Assembly: GCF_016899425.1 (NCBI RefSeq) | Contig: NZ_CP045995.1 | Location: 1,674,001-1,738,000 of the forward strand | Length of the DNA stretch: 64,000 nt | Direction of reading: 5' to 3' | Source: Burkholderia sp. MS389 | Lineage (GTDB): Bacteria; Pseudomonadota; Gammaproteobacteria; Burkholderiales; Burkholderiaceae | Part shown: piece by piece, positions 53,707 through 62,690 of the stretch | Position numbering within the stretch: the first letter of the stretch is position 1 | How the letters are laid out: the number at the start of each line of letters is the position of its first letter | Translations under genes and position numbers: made by a program | The notes under the pieces: model-generated | Database searches by the model: none | Seen by the model: the letters and a program-made list of their open reading frames with translations, nothing else | Told to the model about the DNA's origin: nothing

Positions 53707-54789
53707 TTAGCCGGAAATCGTCGGGTAATCGATGTAGCCTACCGCGCCACCGCCATAGAGCGTCGCCGGGTTGAGTTGCGTCAGGGGTGCGCCGTGCTTC
53801 AGGCGTTCGACCAGGTCCGGGTTGCTGATAAACGGACGGCCAAACGCGAACAAGTCGGCTCTGCCCTCATTGAGTTGAGTGGTGGCGAATTCCAGGTCGT
53901 ATCCGTTGTTGGCCAGATAGGTCTGCTTGAAACGGCGGCGCAGCGCGTCATAGTCGAATGCCGCCACATCGCGTGGGCCGCCAGTCGCGCCTTCGACCAC
54001 GTGCAGATAGACGATGCCTTGCGCGCTGAGCTGTTCGGCGATGTAGTCGTACTGCGCTTGCGGATCGCTGCAGGAAATGCCGTTGGCCGGCGAAACGGGC
54101 GAGATGCGCACGCCGGTGCGCTCAGCGCCGATTTCCTTGACCACGGCGGCGACTACTTCCAGCAGCAGGCGCGCACGGTTCTCGATCGAGCCGCCGTAGT
54201 CGTCGGTGCGATGGTTGGCCCCGTCCTTGATGAACTGCTCCAGCAGATATCCGTTGGCGCCGTGAATTTCCACGCCGTCGAAACCGGCGGCAATCGCATT
54301 GGCCGCAGCCTGTCGAAAGTCGTTCACGATGCCCGGCAGCTCGGTGAGTTCCAAGGCGCGTGGCTCGGACACGTCGGCAAATCCGTTGTTGACGAAAGTC
54401 TTCGTCTCGGCGCGGATAGCGGAAGGTGCGACCGGCGCCGTACCGCCAGGTTGCAGGTCAGTGTGCGAGACGCGGCCCACATGCCAGAGCTGCGCGAAGA
54501 TGCGTCCACCCTTGGCATGTACGGCGTCCGTGACCTTCCGCCAGCCAGCGATCTGCTCGGGCGTGTACAGGCCGGGAGTGTCCTGATAGCCCTGGGCCTG
54601 GGCCGAAACCTGAGTGGCCTCCGTGATGATCAGGCCGGCCGACGCACGCTGGGCGTAGTAGGTCGCGGCATGCTCGCTGGGCACCAACCCGGCGCCGGCT
54701 CGGTTGCGGGTCAGCGGTGCCATGACGATGCGATTGGCGAGCGTCAGGCCACCGAGGGCGTACGGCTCGAAAAGCGTTTTCTCTGACAT
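53707..54789 (-). CDS. nemA: N-ethylmaleimide reductase-type ene-reductase
   Basis: The 360-residue FMN protein is a close OYE/NemA type: LFEPYALGGLTLANRIVMAP, LTRNRAG, the Thr/Ser region ITEATQVSAQAQGYQDTPG, AQLWHVGRVSH, GVEIHGANGYLLEQF with the HxxN substrate pair (H/N of NemA and PETN reductase), NHRTDDYGGSIENR, and LFAFGRPFISNPDLV at the phosphate site. It reduces alpha,beta-unsaturated electrophiles and nitro esters with NADPH. Divergent transcription from a TetR gene mirrors nemR-nemA. Confidence 0.9.
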   Translation of the reverse strand: MSEKTLFEPYALGGLTLANRIVMAPLTRNRAGAGLVPSEHAATYYAQRASAGLIITEATQVSAQAQGYQDTPGLYTPEQIAGWRKVTDAVHAKGGRIFAQLWHVGRVSHTDLQPGGTAPVAPSAIRAETKTFVNNGFADVSEPRALELTELPGIVNDFRQAAANAIAAGFDGVEIHGANGYLLEQFIKDGANHRTDDYGGSIENRARLLLEVVAAVVKEIGAERTGVRISPVSPANGISCSDPQAQYDYIAEQLSAQGIVYLHVVEGATGGPRDVAAFDYDALRRRFKQTYLANNGYDLEFATTQLNEGRADLFAFGRPFISNPDLVERLKHGAPLTQLNPATLYGGGAVGYIDYPTISG

Positions 54790-54823
54790 GTCGTTCCAGC
54801 GTCGGGTGGTGGGAATGGCTTAA

Positions 54824-54868
54824 TGATGACGACCATAATCTAACGTGTCAAGACTTTGATGACGACCA
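54824..54868. promoter_or_regulatory. direct repeat operator between nemA and TetR gene
   Basis: TGATGACGACCA occurs at 54824-54835 and again, identically, at 54857-54868: start to start 33 bp, close to three helical turns. It lies in the 132-bp divergent region, nearer nemA, and probably binds the TetR regulator on one face of the helix. Confidence 0.6.
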
Positions 54869-54921
54869 ACATCAATGTATAGTCAGGCCATCAGACAGGA
54901 ACGCGCTCACGGAGAGGAAAA

Positions 54922-55551
54922 GTGAAGGTCACCAAGGCACAGGCCCAGGCCAACCGGGCCCACGTTGTTGAAACAGCGTCGACGCTGTTCAGGGAGCGCG
55001 GTTTTGATGGGGTCGGAGTAGCGGATCTGATGAGCGCAGCCGGGTTCACCCACGGCGGCTTCTACAAGCACTTCCGCTCAAAGACCGATCTGATGGCGGA
55101 ATCGGCGGCGTGCGGCATGGCGCAAACCGTTGCGCTATCGGCCGGGGTGGACGCATCGGAGTTCGTGCGGCAGTATCTCGCGCGCGAGCACCGCGACGCG
55201 CGCGCAACCGGCTGCACGATGGCTGCGCTGGGTGGGGATGCCGCGCGTCAACCCGAAGCGGTCCGAGCCACATTCGCGGACGGCATCGAAAGACTGCTGG
55301 CGGCGTTGGTCCAGGAACATGATTCGTCAGACGGTGCAGACTCGGAGGAGGCCCGAGCCGACTGCCTCGACATCATGGCGCATGCGGTCGGCGCCATTGT
55401 GTTGTCGCGCGCGTGCCCAGATGATTCTCCACTGGCCGACGAAATCCTGACGGTATGCCGCGACAAGATTCTCGCGACACTGGGCCCGTCGGCGACAGCG
55501 CGCGAACCGGGTCGCAATCAGGGTAACGACAGCTCCGCCAAGTCAAATTGA
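54922..55551 (+). CDS. TetR-family regulator, NemR-like
   Basis: The 209-residue regulator starts at ATG 54922 after GGAGAGGAAA. The helix-turn-helix is AHVVETASTLFRERGFDGVG, ADLMSAAGFTHGGFYKHFRS. The sensor domain carries ARATGCTMAALGGDAARQPE, with a Cys in the position seen in NemR/AcuR regulators that react with electrophiles or hypochlorous acid, and further Cys residues (ADCLDIMAH, SRACPDD). It is divergent from nemA and probably represses it until modified. Confidence 0.85.
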   Translation: MKVTKAQAQANRAHVVETASTLFRERGFDGVGVADLMSAAGFTHGGFYKHFRSKTDLMAESAACGMAQTVALSAGVDASEFVRQYLAREHRDARATGCTMAALGGDAARQPEAVRATFADGIERLLAALVQEHDSSDGADSEEARADCLDIMAHAVGAIVLSRACPDDSPLADEILTVCRDKILATLGPSATAREPGRNQGNDSSAKSN

Positions 55552-56032
55552 CATCGGGCGCCGACGGCCACCTGGAAGGTATTGGAGATCATGGAATACG
55601 AGAGCTCCAACAACTGTTGTTCCCTGCGGGGCCGACTATCGTTCTCTTCTTTTATCATTCGGCTCCAAACCGTCCATGGCCCACGCGTGAATAGCCGTTA
55701 ACGTTCCAAGATCAAGGTCTTTGGGGTCGGTTGCGCCGAAATATTGAACCCATTTTTTAAATATATCGGTCTGCTTCTCGGCAGATATGTGACAACGAGA
55801 ATTCGTCAGTCATGTCGCAATCCTTATGATTGGTGCGGTTCGAAAATGATGACCCATGCTCGGTGCGAACTGGAAAACTAGACATCTGTTGCCTCAGCAT
55901 GCCTTTCTTCGCACCACGCATGCCTCTCCGTGTCGTTCGAGCGCCCTTGGCGATCCGCTGCGGTAGGTCGGATATGACCGTTTGCATGAGCGCACAACGT
56001 GTGACGGGCAGGTAGCCGGCCTTCCGTGTGCC
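55552..56032. other. AT-richer intergenic region with a possible gene fragment
   Basis: About 480 bp with lower GC than its flanks. On the minus strand a frame ending at TAG 55639-55637 reads DIFKKWVQYFGATDPKDLDL, then TAIHAWAMDG, with gene-like composition but no ATG in frame. Another frame from 55815 gives a short MTDEFS start. This may be a frameshifted small gene; no family recognised. Confidence 0.35.
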
Positions 56033-56197
56033 GTATCCGCATCTAATAGAAAGTCCAATTTCACTTCATCGGCCGCTCACCTAGCTCCAATATGGCTCGG
56101 TCCTTGACGTTCATTGATCCGTGGGAACCCTTGCTGCATGAGCGTTTCAACGCCGTATCCACATCTAATCGAAGAAACGTATCCGCATCTAATCGAA
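56033..56197. repeat. right-end cluster of 19-bp terminal-type repeats
   Basis: GTATCCGCATCTAATCGAA at 56179-56197 and a one-base variant at 56155-56173 (24 bp apart) are the reverse complement of the pair at 27344-27385. A third, slightly changed copy lies at 56033-56051. The pairs face each other across 28.8 kb, marking the outer limits of the accessory island. Confidence 0.7.
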
Positions 56198-56254
56198 GAT
56201 CACACCGCAGCCGCGCAACCCGCTTCTTCGCCCGCATCACGCGGCCGCCGTTCT

Positions 56255-57586
56255 TTACGCATGCGTCGAACGCGGCCGGTCGTTCGTCCGCATCGCATGT
56301 CCGGCGAACATCGACTGTGAATCGATGTCCTCACCGCGCGATTCGCGCGACGCGATCACCGCGACGAACGCGGGAAGCGCCATCAGCATCGCGTAACCCG
56401 CGACGAAGATCGCCGAGCCCGTATAGCTGACGAGCAGCGTGCCGACGATCGGGGCGATCGACCCGCCGAGCACCGATGCGAGCTGATAGCTGGTCGACAG
56501 TGCGGTAAAGCGCACCCGCGTCGGAAACAGTTCGGCCATGTACGCGGCCATCGGTCCGAGAATGATGCCGTGGCAGGCCAGGCACGCGATCAACGCGAGT
56601 TGCAGATGCGCATAATCGCTGCCCGGCGACAACGTGAACAACGAACAACCGGCGACCGCCGCGCCGAGCAAGCCGGCGATCAGCACCGGGCGCCGTCCGA
56701 CCCGGTCCGACACGTGCGCGGCGATCAGGATGACGACGACCTCGATCGCCGACGCCCACATCAGCGCGGACAGCGCCTGCGGCCGGCTGAAGTGCAGATA
56801 GCCGGTCGCGAGTCCGAGCGCGAACGTCGAGAACAGATACAGGAACGTGTTTTCCGCGGCCTTCACGAAGAACGCACGCGCCATCTGCCGCCAGTTGCCC
56901 GCACACGTTTCGCGCAGCGACGCGCGCTCGACCGTCCGATGCGCGGCGGCCAGCTCGGCGAATGCCGCCGATTCCTCGACGCGCCGGCGCGTCCAGAAAC
57001 CGACGATCACGAGCAGCGCGGAGATGAAGAACGGAATCCGCCACGCCCAGTCGACGAATGCGGCATCGCCGTAGAACCGCTGCACCAGCCCGATCACGAA
57101 CGCGGTCAGCACGTTCGCGAGCGGGCCGGCGAACATCGTGAAGCTGGTCCAGAAGCCGCGCTGCGCGGCGGGCATCGATTCGGCGATCATCAGGATCGCC
57201 CCGGTCGCTTCGCCGCCGACCGCGATCCCCTGCACGATCCGCAGCAGCACGAGCAGCAGCGGCGCCGCGATGCCGATCGACGCATAGGTCGGCAACAGGC
57301 CGACGCAGAACGTGCTGATGCCCATCATCAGCAGACTGACGACGAGCGTCTTGCGGCGGCCGATGCGGTCGCCGATCATCCCGAACACGATGCCGCCGAG
57401 CGGCCGCGCGACGAAGCCGACCGCGAACGTCGCGAGCGCGAGCAGCGTGGCCGCGAGCGGATTGCCGACGACGAAGAACTGCTTGTCGAACACGAGCACC
57501 GCGCACGCGGCGAACGCGAAGAAGTCGTACCACTCGAGCGTGGTGCCGACGGTGCAGGCGAACATCAGGTTGGCACGCTTTTTCAT
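56255..57586 (-). CDS. MFS transporter (metabolite:H+ symporter type)
   Basis: Start ATG 57586 (MKKRANLMFACTVGTTLEWY) has GGAG upstream and gives 443 residues. Motifs of the ShiA/ProP/KgtP group are clear: LEWYDFFAFAACAVLVFD in helix 1, FVARPLGGIVFGMIGDRIGR and RRKTLVV in loop 2-3, and RIVQGIAVGGEATGA in helix 4. Twelve helices are expected. Its C-terminus runs to the edge of the right repeat cluster. It is 67 bp downstream of the P450 fusion in the same direction, so it may import the P450 substrate. Confidence 0.88.
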   Translation of the reverse strand: MKKRANLMFACTVGTTLEWYDFFAFAACAVLVFDKQFFVVGNPLAATLLALATFAVGFVARPLGGIVFGMIGDRIGRRKTLVVSLLMMGISTFCVGLLPTYASIGIAAPLLLVLLRIVQGIAVGGEATGAILMIAESMPAAQRGFWTSFTMFAGPLANVLTAFVIGLVQRFYGDAAFVDWAWRIPFFISALLVIVGFWTRRRVEESAAFAELAAAHRTVERASLRETCAGNWRQMARAFFVKAAENTFLYLFSTFALGLATGYLHFSRPQALSALMWASAIEVVVILIAAHVSDRVGRRPVLIAGLLGAAVAGCSLFTLSPGSDYAHLQLALIACLACHGIILGPMAAYMAELFPTRVRFTALSTSYQLASVLGGSIAPIVGTLLVSYTGSAIFVAGYAMLMALPAFVAVIASRESRGEDIDSQSMFAGHAMRTNDRPRSTHA

Positions 57587-57653
57587 CGCGCATGTCTCCG
57601 GTCTTTTTTGTGGTTTATGGGGGGCGAGCGGCGCTCGCGGCGCCACCGCGCGT

Positions 57654-60002
57654 TCAAAGTTCGAGAACGAGCCGCTCGCCACCGCACGCGCGCGAACAGC
57701 AGGTCATCATGCGGTCGTGCGCGTCGCGCTCCGCGCGCGTGAGCACGCTGTCGCGATGATCGACTCGACCGGCCAGCACGCGGACTTCGCACGAGCCGCA
57801 CAGCCCTTCTCGGCAGTCGCTCTGCACGTCGATGTTCGCGTGCTGCAACGCGTCGAGCACGGTCTGGTTCGCCGAGACCGTCAGCGTGATGCCCGAATCC
57901 TTCAGTTCGACTTCGAACGGCCGCTCCTTCGACGGATCCAGCGCCGCCTTCGTCGACACGAAATGCTCGACTCGCAGCGCATCGCGCGGCCAGTGCGCGC
58001 AGCTCGCTTCGAGTGCGTCGAGCATCCGCGCGGGGCCGCACGCGTAGATGTGCGTGTCGTCGGCCGGCTGCGCGAACAGCGCGCGAAAGTCGTTACGCGA
58101 GCCTTCTTCCGACACGTATACGTGCAGACGCTCCCCATGCAGCGCGGCGAGCGTGCCGAGCATCGCCATCGACGCACGTCGCGAGCCGCTGTAGTGGATT
58201 TCGTAATCGATGCCGCGCGCCTTCGCTTCGCGCGCCATCGCACTGATCGGCGTAATGCCGATGCCGCCCGCGACGAAGATGGCCTTGTCGACGTCGGCTG
58301 CGAAGCGGAAGTGATTGCGCGCGCCGCGAATCTTCAGCCCATCGCCGGCGCGCAGGTTCGCATGCACCCACGCCGATCCGCCGCGGCTCTGCGCTTCGTG
58401 CAGTACCGCGATCTCGTACACGTCGCGCTCGTCCGGGTCGCCGCACAGCGAATACTGGCGCGTGATGCCGGTATCGCCGCAGATCACGTCGATGTGCGAG
58501 CCGGGCGTCCAGCGCGGCAGCGGGCGGCCGTCGGCGGACACGAGCCGGATGTGGGCGATGCGATCCGCGCACATCGACACGCGTTCGACCGTGACCGCGC
58601 GGCTCACCGCGTGCGACGGCGGCTCGCCGATGCGCACCGCCGCGCGCGGGTGCAGCACCGACGGGTCGCGGCGCTCGGGATTCAGCGCAGGATCCCATTC
58701 GACGTACAGATGCTCGGGGCCTCGGAACGACGTGTTCGGCACATACGTGAAGCGCTGCTCGGCGAGCTTCATGTGCGGCAGACGGCGCGTGAACTCGTCG
58801 AGGAAGACCTGCATCTCCATGCGCGCGAGATTCTTGCCCATGCACTGATGCGATCCATAGCCGAACGTCAGCTGATCGTTCGCGTTCTCGCGGCGGATGT
58901 CGAACAGGTCGGCGTCCGCGAAGCGCGCTTCGTCGTGATTCGCGGACGACGTGACGATCAGCAGCTTCGAGCCCGCCGGAATGTCGATGCCGCCGATCGT
59001 CACGTCCTTCGTCGCGAGCCGTCGCCATGCGGCGACCGAGCCGTTGTGGCGCAGGCACTCCTCGACTGCGTTCGGAATCAGCGACGGATCCTCGCAGATG
59101 TCGCGCCACGCGTCCGGATGCTGCAGCAGCAGTTTCATCGCGTTCGCCGTCGCGTTCGCGGTCGTCTCGTGCGCCGCGACGATGCCCGCCATCATCATCG
59201 AATGCAGATACGAATCGGTGATCACGTCCGGCAGTTCCTTCTGCTTGCGGATCCCGTACTGCATCCAGCCGGGCCCGGACGGATTCTCGCGCATCTTGTC
59301 GAGCACCTTGCCCGCGAACTGCCAGAACTTGCCGACCGCATGCGCGACCGCGACCTGCTCCTCCGGTTTCGGGCGCCCCCACGTGTTGATCGTGTGCGCG
59401 ATCGAGTATTCGCGCAGCGTGTCCATGTCCTCCTCGGGCACGCCGAGAAAGTGCAGCGCGACGGTGAGCGGCACTTCCCACAGCATCTGGTCGACCAGAT
59501 CCGCTCGACCGTCGTCGATGAAGCGGTCCACGTATTCGCGTGCGAGCCGGCGCACCATCGGTTCGTGATGCTTCAGCGCGTCGGGCGTGAACGGGTCGAG
59601 CAGCGCGCGGCGGCGCGGCATGTGCGCGGGCTCGTCCTCGTTGACGAGCGTGCGGTTCAGCGCAAAGCCGTATGACGCGAGCACCGCGTTCGCCTCGGGG
59701 CCGGTGGGCGTGATCTTCTCCAATGCGATCGACGGGCTGAACGTGAGGTTGTCGCGAAAGATCGCCTTGATGTCGTCGTAGCGCGTGACGACCCAGTAGC
59801 CGAGTTTGGGGCTGTAGAACACGGGCTCCTGCTCGCGCGCCCAGCGCACGTACTCGGGCGGGTCCTGCTGGTAGCCGTCGTCGAACGGATCGAACGCGGC
59901 TGCGGCGGCGCTCACCGGACAGCCGTTCGGTGCGCTCGCCGCGGCCGGCGCAGGATGAAACGGACACTTCGACGATGACGCGTGGCGCTCCGTGACGGAC
60001 AT
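57654..60002 (-). CDS. self-sufficient cytochrome P450 with reductase and ferredoxin domains (CYP116B-like)
   Basis: From ATG 60002 (GGGAG 7 nt upstream) the product is 782 residues, the usual CYP116B size. P450 domain (about 1-430): I-helix AAHETTANA, ExxR in EECLR (315-318) and heme ligand C387 in FGYGSHQCMGK. Phthalate dioxygenase-reductase-like domain (about 460-680): RQYSLCGDPDERD (FMN site) and FVAGGIGITPISAM (NADH side). C-terminal [2Fe-2S] ferredoxin (about 690-782): CREGLCGSCEV plus MMTCC. Electrons pass from NAD(P)H via FMN and the cluster to heme in one chain, allowing hydroxylation, dealkylation or epoxidation. An IclR regulator is divergent. Confidence 0.92.
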   Translation of the reverse strand: MSVTERHASSSKCPFHPAPAAASAPNGCPVSAAAAAFDPFDDGYQQDPPEYVRWAREQEPVFYSPKLGYWVVTRYDDIKAIFRDNLTFSPSIALEKITPTGPEANAVLASYGFALNRTLVNEDEPAHMPRRRALLDPFTPDALKHHEPMVRRLAREYVDRFIDDGRADLVDQMLWEVPLTVALHFLGVPEEDMDTLREYSIAHTINTWGRPKPEEQVAVAHAVGKFWQFAGKVLDKMRENPSGPGWMQYGIRKQKELPDVITDSYLHSMMMAGIVAAHETTANATANAMKLLLQHPDAWRDICEDPSLIPNAVEECLRHNGSVAAWRRLATKDVTIGGIDIPAGSKLLIVTSSANHDEARFADADLFDIRRENANDQLTFGYGSHQCMGKNLARMEMQVFLDEFTRRLPHMKLAEQRFTYVPNTSFRGPEHLYVEWDPALNPERRDPSVLHPRAAVRIGEPPSHAVSRAVTVERVSMCADRIAHIRLVSADGRPLPRWTPGSHIDVICGDTGITRQYSLCGDPDERDVYEIAVLHEAQSRGGSAWVHANLRAGDGLKIRGARNHFRFAADVDKAIFVAGGIGITPISAMAREAKARGIDYEIHYSGSRRASMAMLGTLAALHGERLHVYVSEEGSRNDFRALFAQPADDTHIYACGPARMLDALEASCAHWPRDALRVEHFVSTKAALDPSKERPFEVELKDSGITLTVSANQTVLDALQHANIDVQSDCREGLCGSCEVRVLAGRVDHRDSVLTRAERDAHDRMMTCCSRACGGERLVLEL

Positions 60003-60024
60003 GATTCGCTCCCGTGCTATGATT

Positions 60025-60054
60025 TTGCGTAAATCTAATACGCAATGCGTAATC
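60025..60054. promoter_or_regulatory. IclR operator between P450 and regulator genes
   Basis: TTGCGTA-N7-TACGCAA (60025-60045) is a perfect inverted repeat, and a third half-site, TGCGTAATC, follows at 60046-60054. It lies 23 bp upstream of the P450 start and 62 bp upstream of the regulator start, so one bound regulator could govern both. Confidence 0.68.
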
Positions 60055-60115
60055 AAACGACTGGGGTAAACCTTGGCGGCCGGGCGCCGCCGGCCGTCCG
60101 GCTAGAATCCGGCTT

Positions 60116-60946
60116 ATGGAAAAAATCGCCAGAACGAAGAAGACCGCGCCGCCCGAGCGCGACCGTCGGCAACGCGTCCAGTCCGCGTCGACCGGCCTGC
60201 TCGTGCTGAAGGAACTCGCCGCGTGCGGCGGCCGCGCCACGCTGACCGCGCTCGCGGCGCGGCTCGACGAGAATCCCGCGAAGGTTCACCGCTATCTGGC
60301 GAGCCTGATGGAGGAATCGTTCGTCACGCAGGAGCGCGCGAGCCAGCAATACGTGCTCGGCCCCCAGTGCATCTCGATCGGGCTCTCGGCGATCCGGATG
60401 GCCGACCCGATACGGCTCGCCGAACCGTCGCTCGTGCGCGTGCGCGAGCGCCTGGAAGTAACGTGCTTCGTCGCGATCATGGGCAACCGCGGGCCGACGA
60501 TCATGCGCTTCGAAGAGCCCGGCCTGCCGGTCACGGTCAACGTTCGCGCCGGCTCGGTGATGTCGTTGCTATGGTCCGCAACCGGGCGGCTGTTCCTCGC
60601 GCTGCTCGACGAGCCGAAGGTGCGACAGCTTGCGGAAGACGAACTCGCGTCGGCGCCGGCCGAGCTGCGCGCGCAGCTCGATCGACGCGATCCGGTCGGT
60701 CACTTGCAGCGCGAGATTCGCGCGGCCGGCCTCGCGACCGTCTGCGACACGAACCTGAAGGGCATCAGCGCCGTGTCGGCACCGCTATTCGATGCGAACG
60801 GACATATGTGTGCGGCGATCACCGCGTTGGGCGCGACCGGCGGCTTCGACGCATCGATCGACGGGCCGGTCGCAACGGCACTGCGCCACGAGGCCGCGCT
60901 GATCAGCGGCGAGCTCGGGTACAGCGCCGATTCCGACGGCCGGTAG
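60116..60946 (+). CDS. IclR-family transcriptional regulator
   Basis: The 276-residue protein has a basic N-terminus, a winged helix-turn-helix (GLLVLKELAACGGRATLTAL, ARLDENPAKVHRYLASLMEE) and the IclR effector domain (VTVNVRAGSVMSLLWSATGR, ATVCDTNLKGISAVSAPLFD). It is divergent from the P450 fusion and has a symmetrical operator between. It most likely controls the P450 and MFS genes in response to the P450 substrate or product. Confidence 0.88.
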   Translation: MEKIARTKKTAPPERDRRQRVQSASTGLLVLKELAACGGRATLTALAARLDENPAKVHRYLASLMEESFVTQERASQQYVLGPQCISIGLSAIRMADPIRLAEPSLVRVRERLEVTCFVAIMGNRGPTIMRFEEPGLPVTVNVRAGSVMSLLWSATGRLFLALLDEPKVRQLAEDELASAPAELRAQLDRRDPVGHLQREIRAAGLATVCDTNLKGISAVSAPLFDANGHMCAAITALGATGGFDASIDGPVATALRHEAALISGELGYSADSDGR

Positions 60947-61000
60947 TGCGCCAGTGTATCGGCGCGGACGCGGGCTTCCTGCCCGCGATCCACCGCGCCG

Positions 61001-61537
61001 TTACGCCACGGCCGGAAAATCGAGCGTCGTATCGTTCACGCGATTGACGAGGTTCGTGAACGTGATCGACGCGATCGCGAGATTGATCTCGATGAGCTGG
61101 CGTTCCGTATAGCCCGCTGCGCGCACCGCATCGACGACCGCAATGGGGACCGTGCCGTGCGTGCCGACGAGCGTACGGACATACGCGACCAGCGCGTCGC
61201 GCGCGGCGTCGCCGGTTGCCGCGCCCGCGCGCACCTGCTTCAGCTGATCGCTCGTCAGGCCTGCCAGCTTGCCCATCAGCGTGTGAGCGGCGACGCAGTA
61301 ATCACATCCCGCGTATTCGCTGACCGCGAGCTTGATCGTTTCGATATCGGCCTTGCCGAGCGTGCTCGCCGCGACCGCCGCATCGAACGCCAGCGCCGCG
61401 CCGAGCGCTTCGGGGCTTTGCGTGCCGATGGTTGCGTATGCGTTGGGCACCTTGCCGACGGCCTTCTTGATCTTCGCGAACACTTCAGCGGTCGCGCCGG
61501 TTGCCTCTTCAGGGCGAATGGTGGTGAGACGGGACAT
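61001..61537 (-). CDS. carboxymuconolactone decarboxylase-family protein (AhpD-like)
   Basis: The 178-residue protein carries the AhpD core: YAGCDYCVAAHTLMGKLAGL with the CxxC and the His three residues on, the peroxidase active site of AhpD-like proteins. The N-terminal part (RLTTIRPEEATGATAEVFAK) is the usual lead of the group. These proteins are trimers or hexamers that reduce peroxides or transfer electrons through the dithiol. It is divergent from an AraC regulator, a common arrangement. Confidence 0.86.
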   Translation of the reverse strand: MSRLTTIRPEEATGATAEVFAKIKKAVGKVPNAYATIGTQSPEALGAALAFDAAVAASTLGKADIETIKLAVSEYAGCDYCVAAHTLMGKLAGLTSDQLKQVRAGAATGDAARDALVAYVRTLVGTHGTVPIAVVDAVRAAGYTERQLIEINLAIASITFTNLVNRVNDTTLDFPAVA

Positions 61538-61659
61538 GATCGACTCCTTGCTTCGTGGTTGAACGGTTAGCCATGTCGTATGGCATGGGAGTCAGTGTAG
61601 GGATGCGCGACGGTTTCTTTAATGCCATACTGCCGCAACTCCATGCTCAAACGTCTCAT

Positions 61660-62640
61660 ATGGAAATGCTCGACCGATTGCTGTCGATGATGCCGGTCAC
61701 CGGGCGGCTCGACGTGCGGTGCCACTTCGGGGCGCCGTGGCGCATCGACCATCCCGAGTCGAGCGAGTGGGAACTCCCCTATCACATCCTGTTGCGCGGC
61801 GAGGCCGTCGTCGAGTGCGAGACGGACGGAGAAGACGAACCGACGCTCCGGATGAAGGCCGGCGACATCGTCGTGTTTCCGTCCGGCAGCGCCCATCGGC
61901 TGCACGACGGCAGCGGCGAGGCGCCGCGCGCGGCGCGCGAGCGGCACAGGAACGGCCTGACCGTTGCGACGAACGGCAGCGCCAATGCGAACACCGATGT
62001 GCTGTGCGGGCGCTTCGTGCTGCCTGCCGTCCCGCAGCAGTTGCTGCGCGATCATCTGCCGCGACGTCTGATCGTGAGCAGCGTAACCGCGGGCGACGAA
62101 CAGACGCGCGACGCCGCGTTTGCAGCCACGCGGCTCGCGCGGGTCATCGAATTGATGCGCGAGGAAGTGCTGGAGCAACGCGCCGGTAGTGCCGCGGTCG
62201 TGGATCATCTGTCCGGCGCGCTGTTCGCGTTGACCCTGCGCAGTGCGTCCGACGCAGGCCACGCGCCGCGCGGGCTGCTTGCACTGGCACAACGTCATCG
62301 GCTGCAGCCGGCGCTCGCAGCGATGTTCGACGAGCCCGAAAAGCCCTGGACGCTGGCCCGGCTGGCCGAGCGCTGCCACATGTCGCGCGCGACGTTCGCA
62401 CGCCACTTCGACGAGGCAATCAGCCGCTCGGCAACCGATGTCCTGACTGAAATCCGCATGGCGCTTGCCGGGCGCAAGCTCGCGCAAACGACGATGTCCG
62501 TCGCCGAGATCGGCGAATCGGTCGGTTATCGATCCGAGGCCGCGTTCCAACGGGTGTTCAAACGGCAGGTCGGCATGACGCCGGCGAAGTGGCGCATGCG
62601 ATCGTCGAGCATCGCGGAGCCGGACGCGCGTTCATCCTGA
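61660..62640 (+). CDS. AraC-family regulator with N-terminal cupin domain
   Basis: I chose ATG 61660 (MEMLDRLLSMMPVTGRLDVR), the normal start of the cupin_6/AraC group; the frame is open to 61555 but would run into the divergent promoter. The 326-residue protein has the cupin (YHILLRGEAVVECE, AGDIVVFPSGSAHRL) and two C-terminal helix-turn-helices (WTLARLAERCHMSRATFARH, SVAEIGESVGYRSEAAFQRV). The group typically controls a divergent oxidoreductase or AhpD-like gene, here the one at 61001. Confidence 0.86.
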   Translation: MEMLDRLLSMMPVTGRLDVRCHFGAPWRIDHPESSEWELPYHILLRGEAVVECETDGEDEPTLRMKAGDIVVFPSGSAHRLHDGSGEAPRAARERHRNGLTVATNGSANANTDVLCGRFVLPAVPQQLLRDHLPRRLIVSSVTAGDEQTRDAAFAATRLARVIELMREEVLEQRAGSAAVVDHLSGALFALTLRSASDAGHAPRGLLALAQRHRLQPALAAMFDEPEKPWTLARLAERCHMSRATFARHFDEAISRSATDVLTEIRMALAGRKLAQTTMSVAEIGESVGYRSEAAFQRVFKRQVGMTPAKWRMRSSSIAEPDARSS

Positions 62641-62690
62641 CGCACGATGCGCGTGCGGACACGTTCACTTCACCCGGATATCTTTCATAC

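Noticed and set aside
57312..59675. Open frame of 787 codons on the + strand opposite the P450 fusion
   Set aside because: Mirror frame of a GC-rich gene: Arg/His/Ala-rich with no domain, no RBS; the minus strand has all P450 and reductase motifs.
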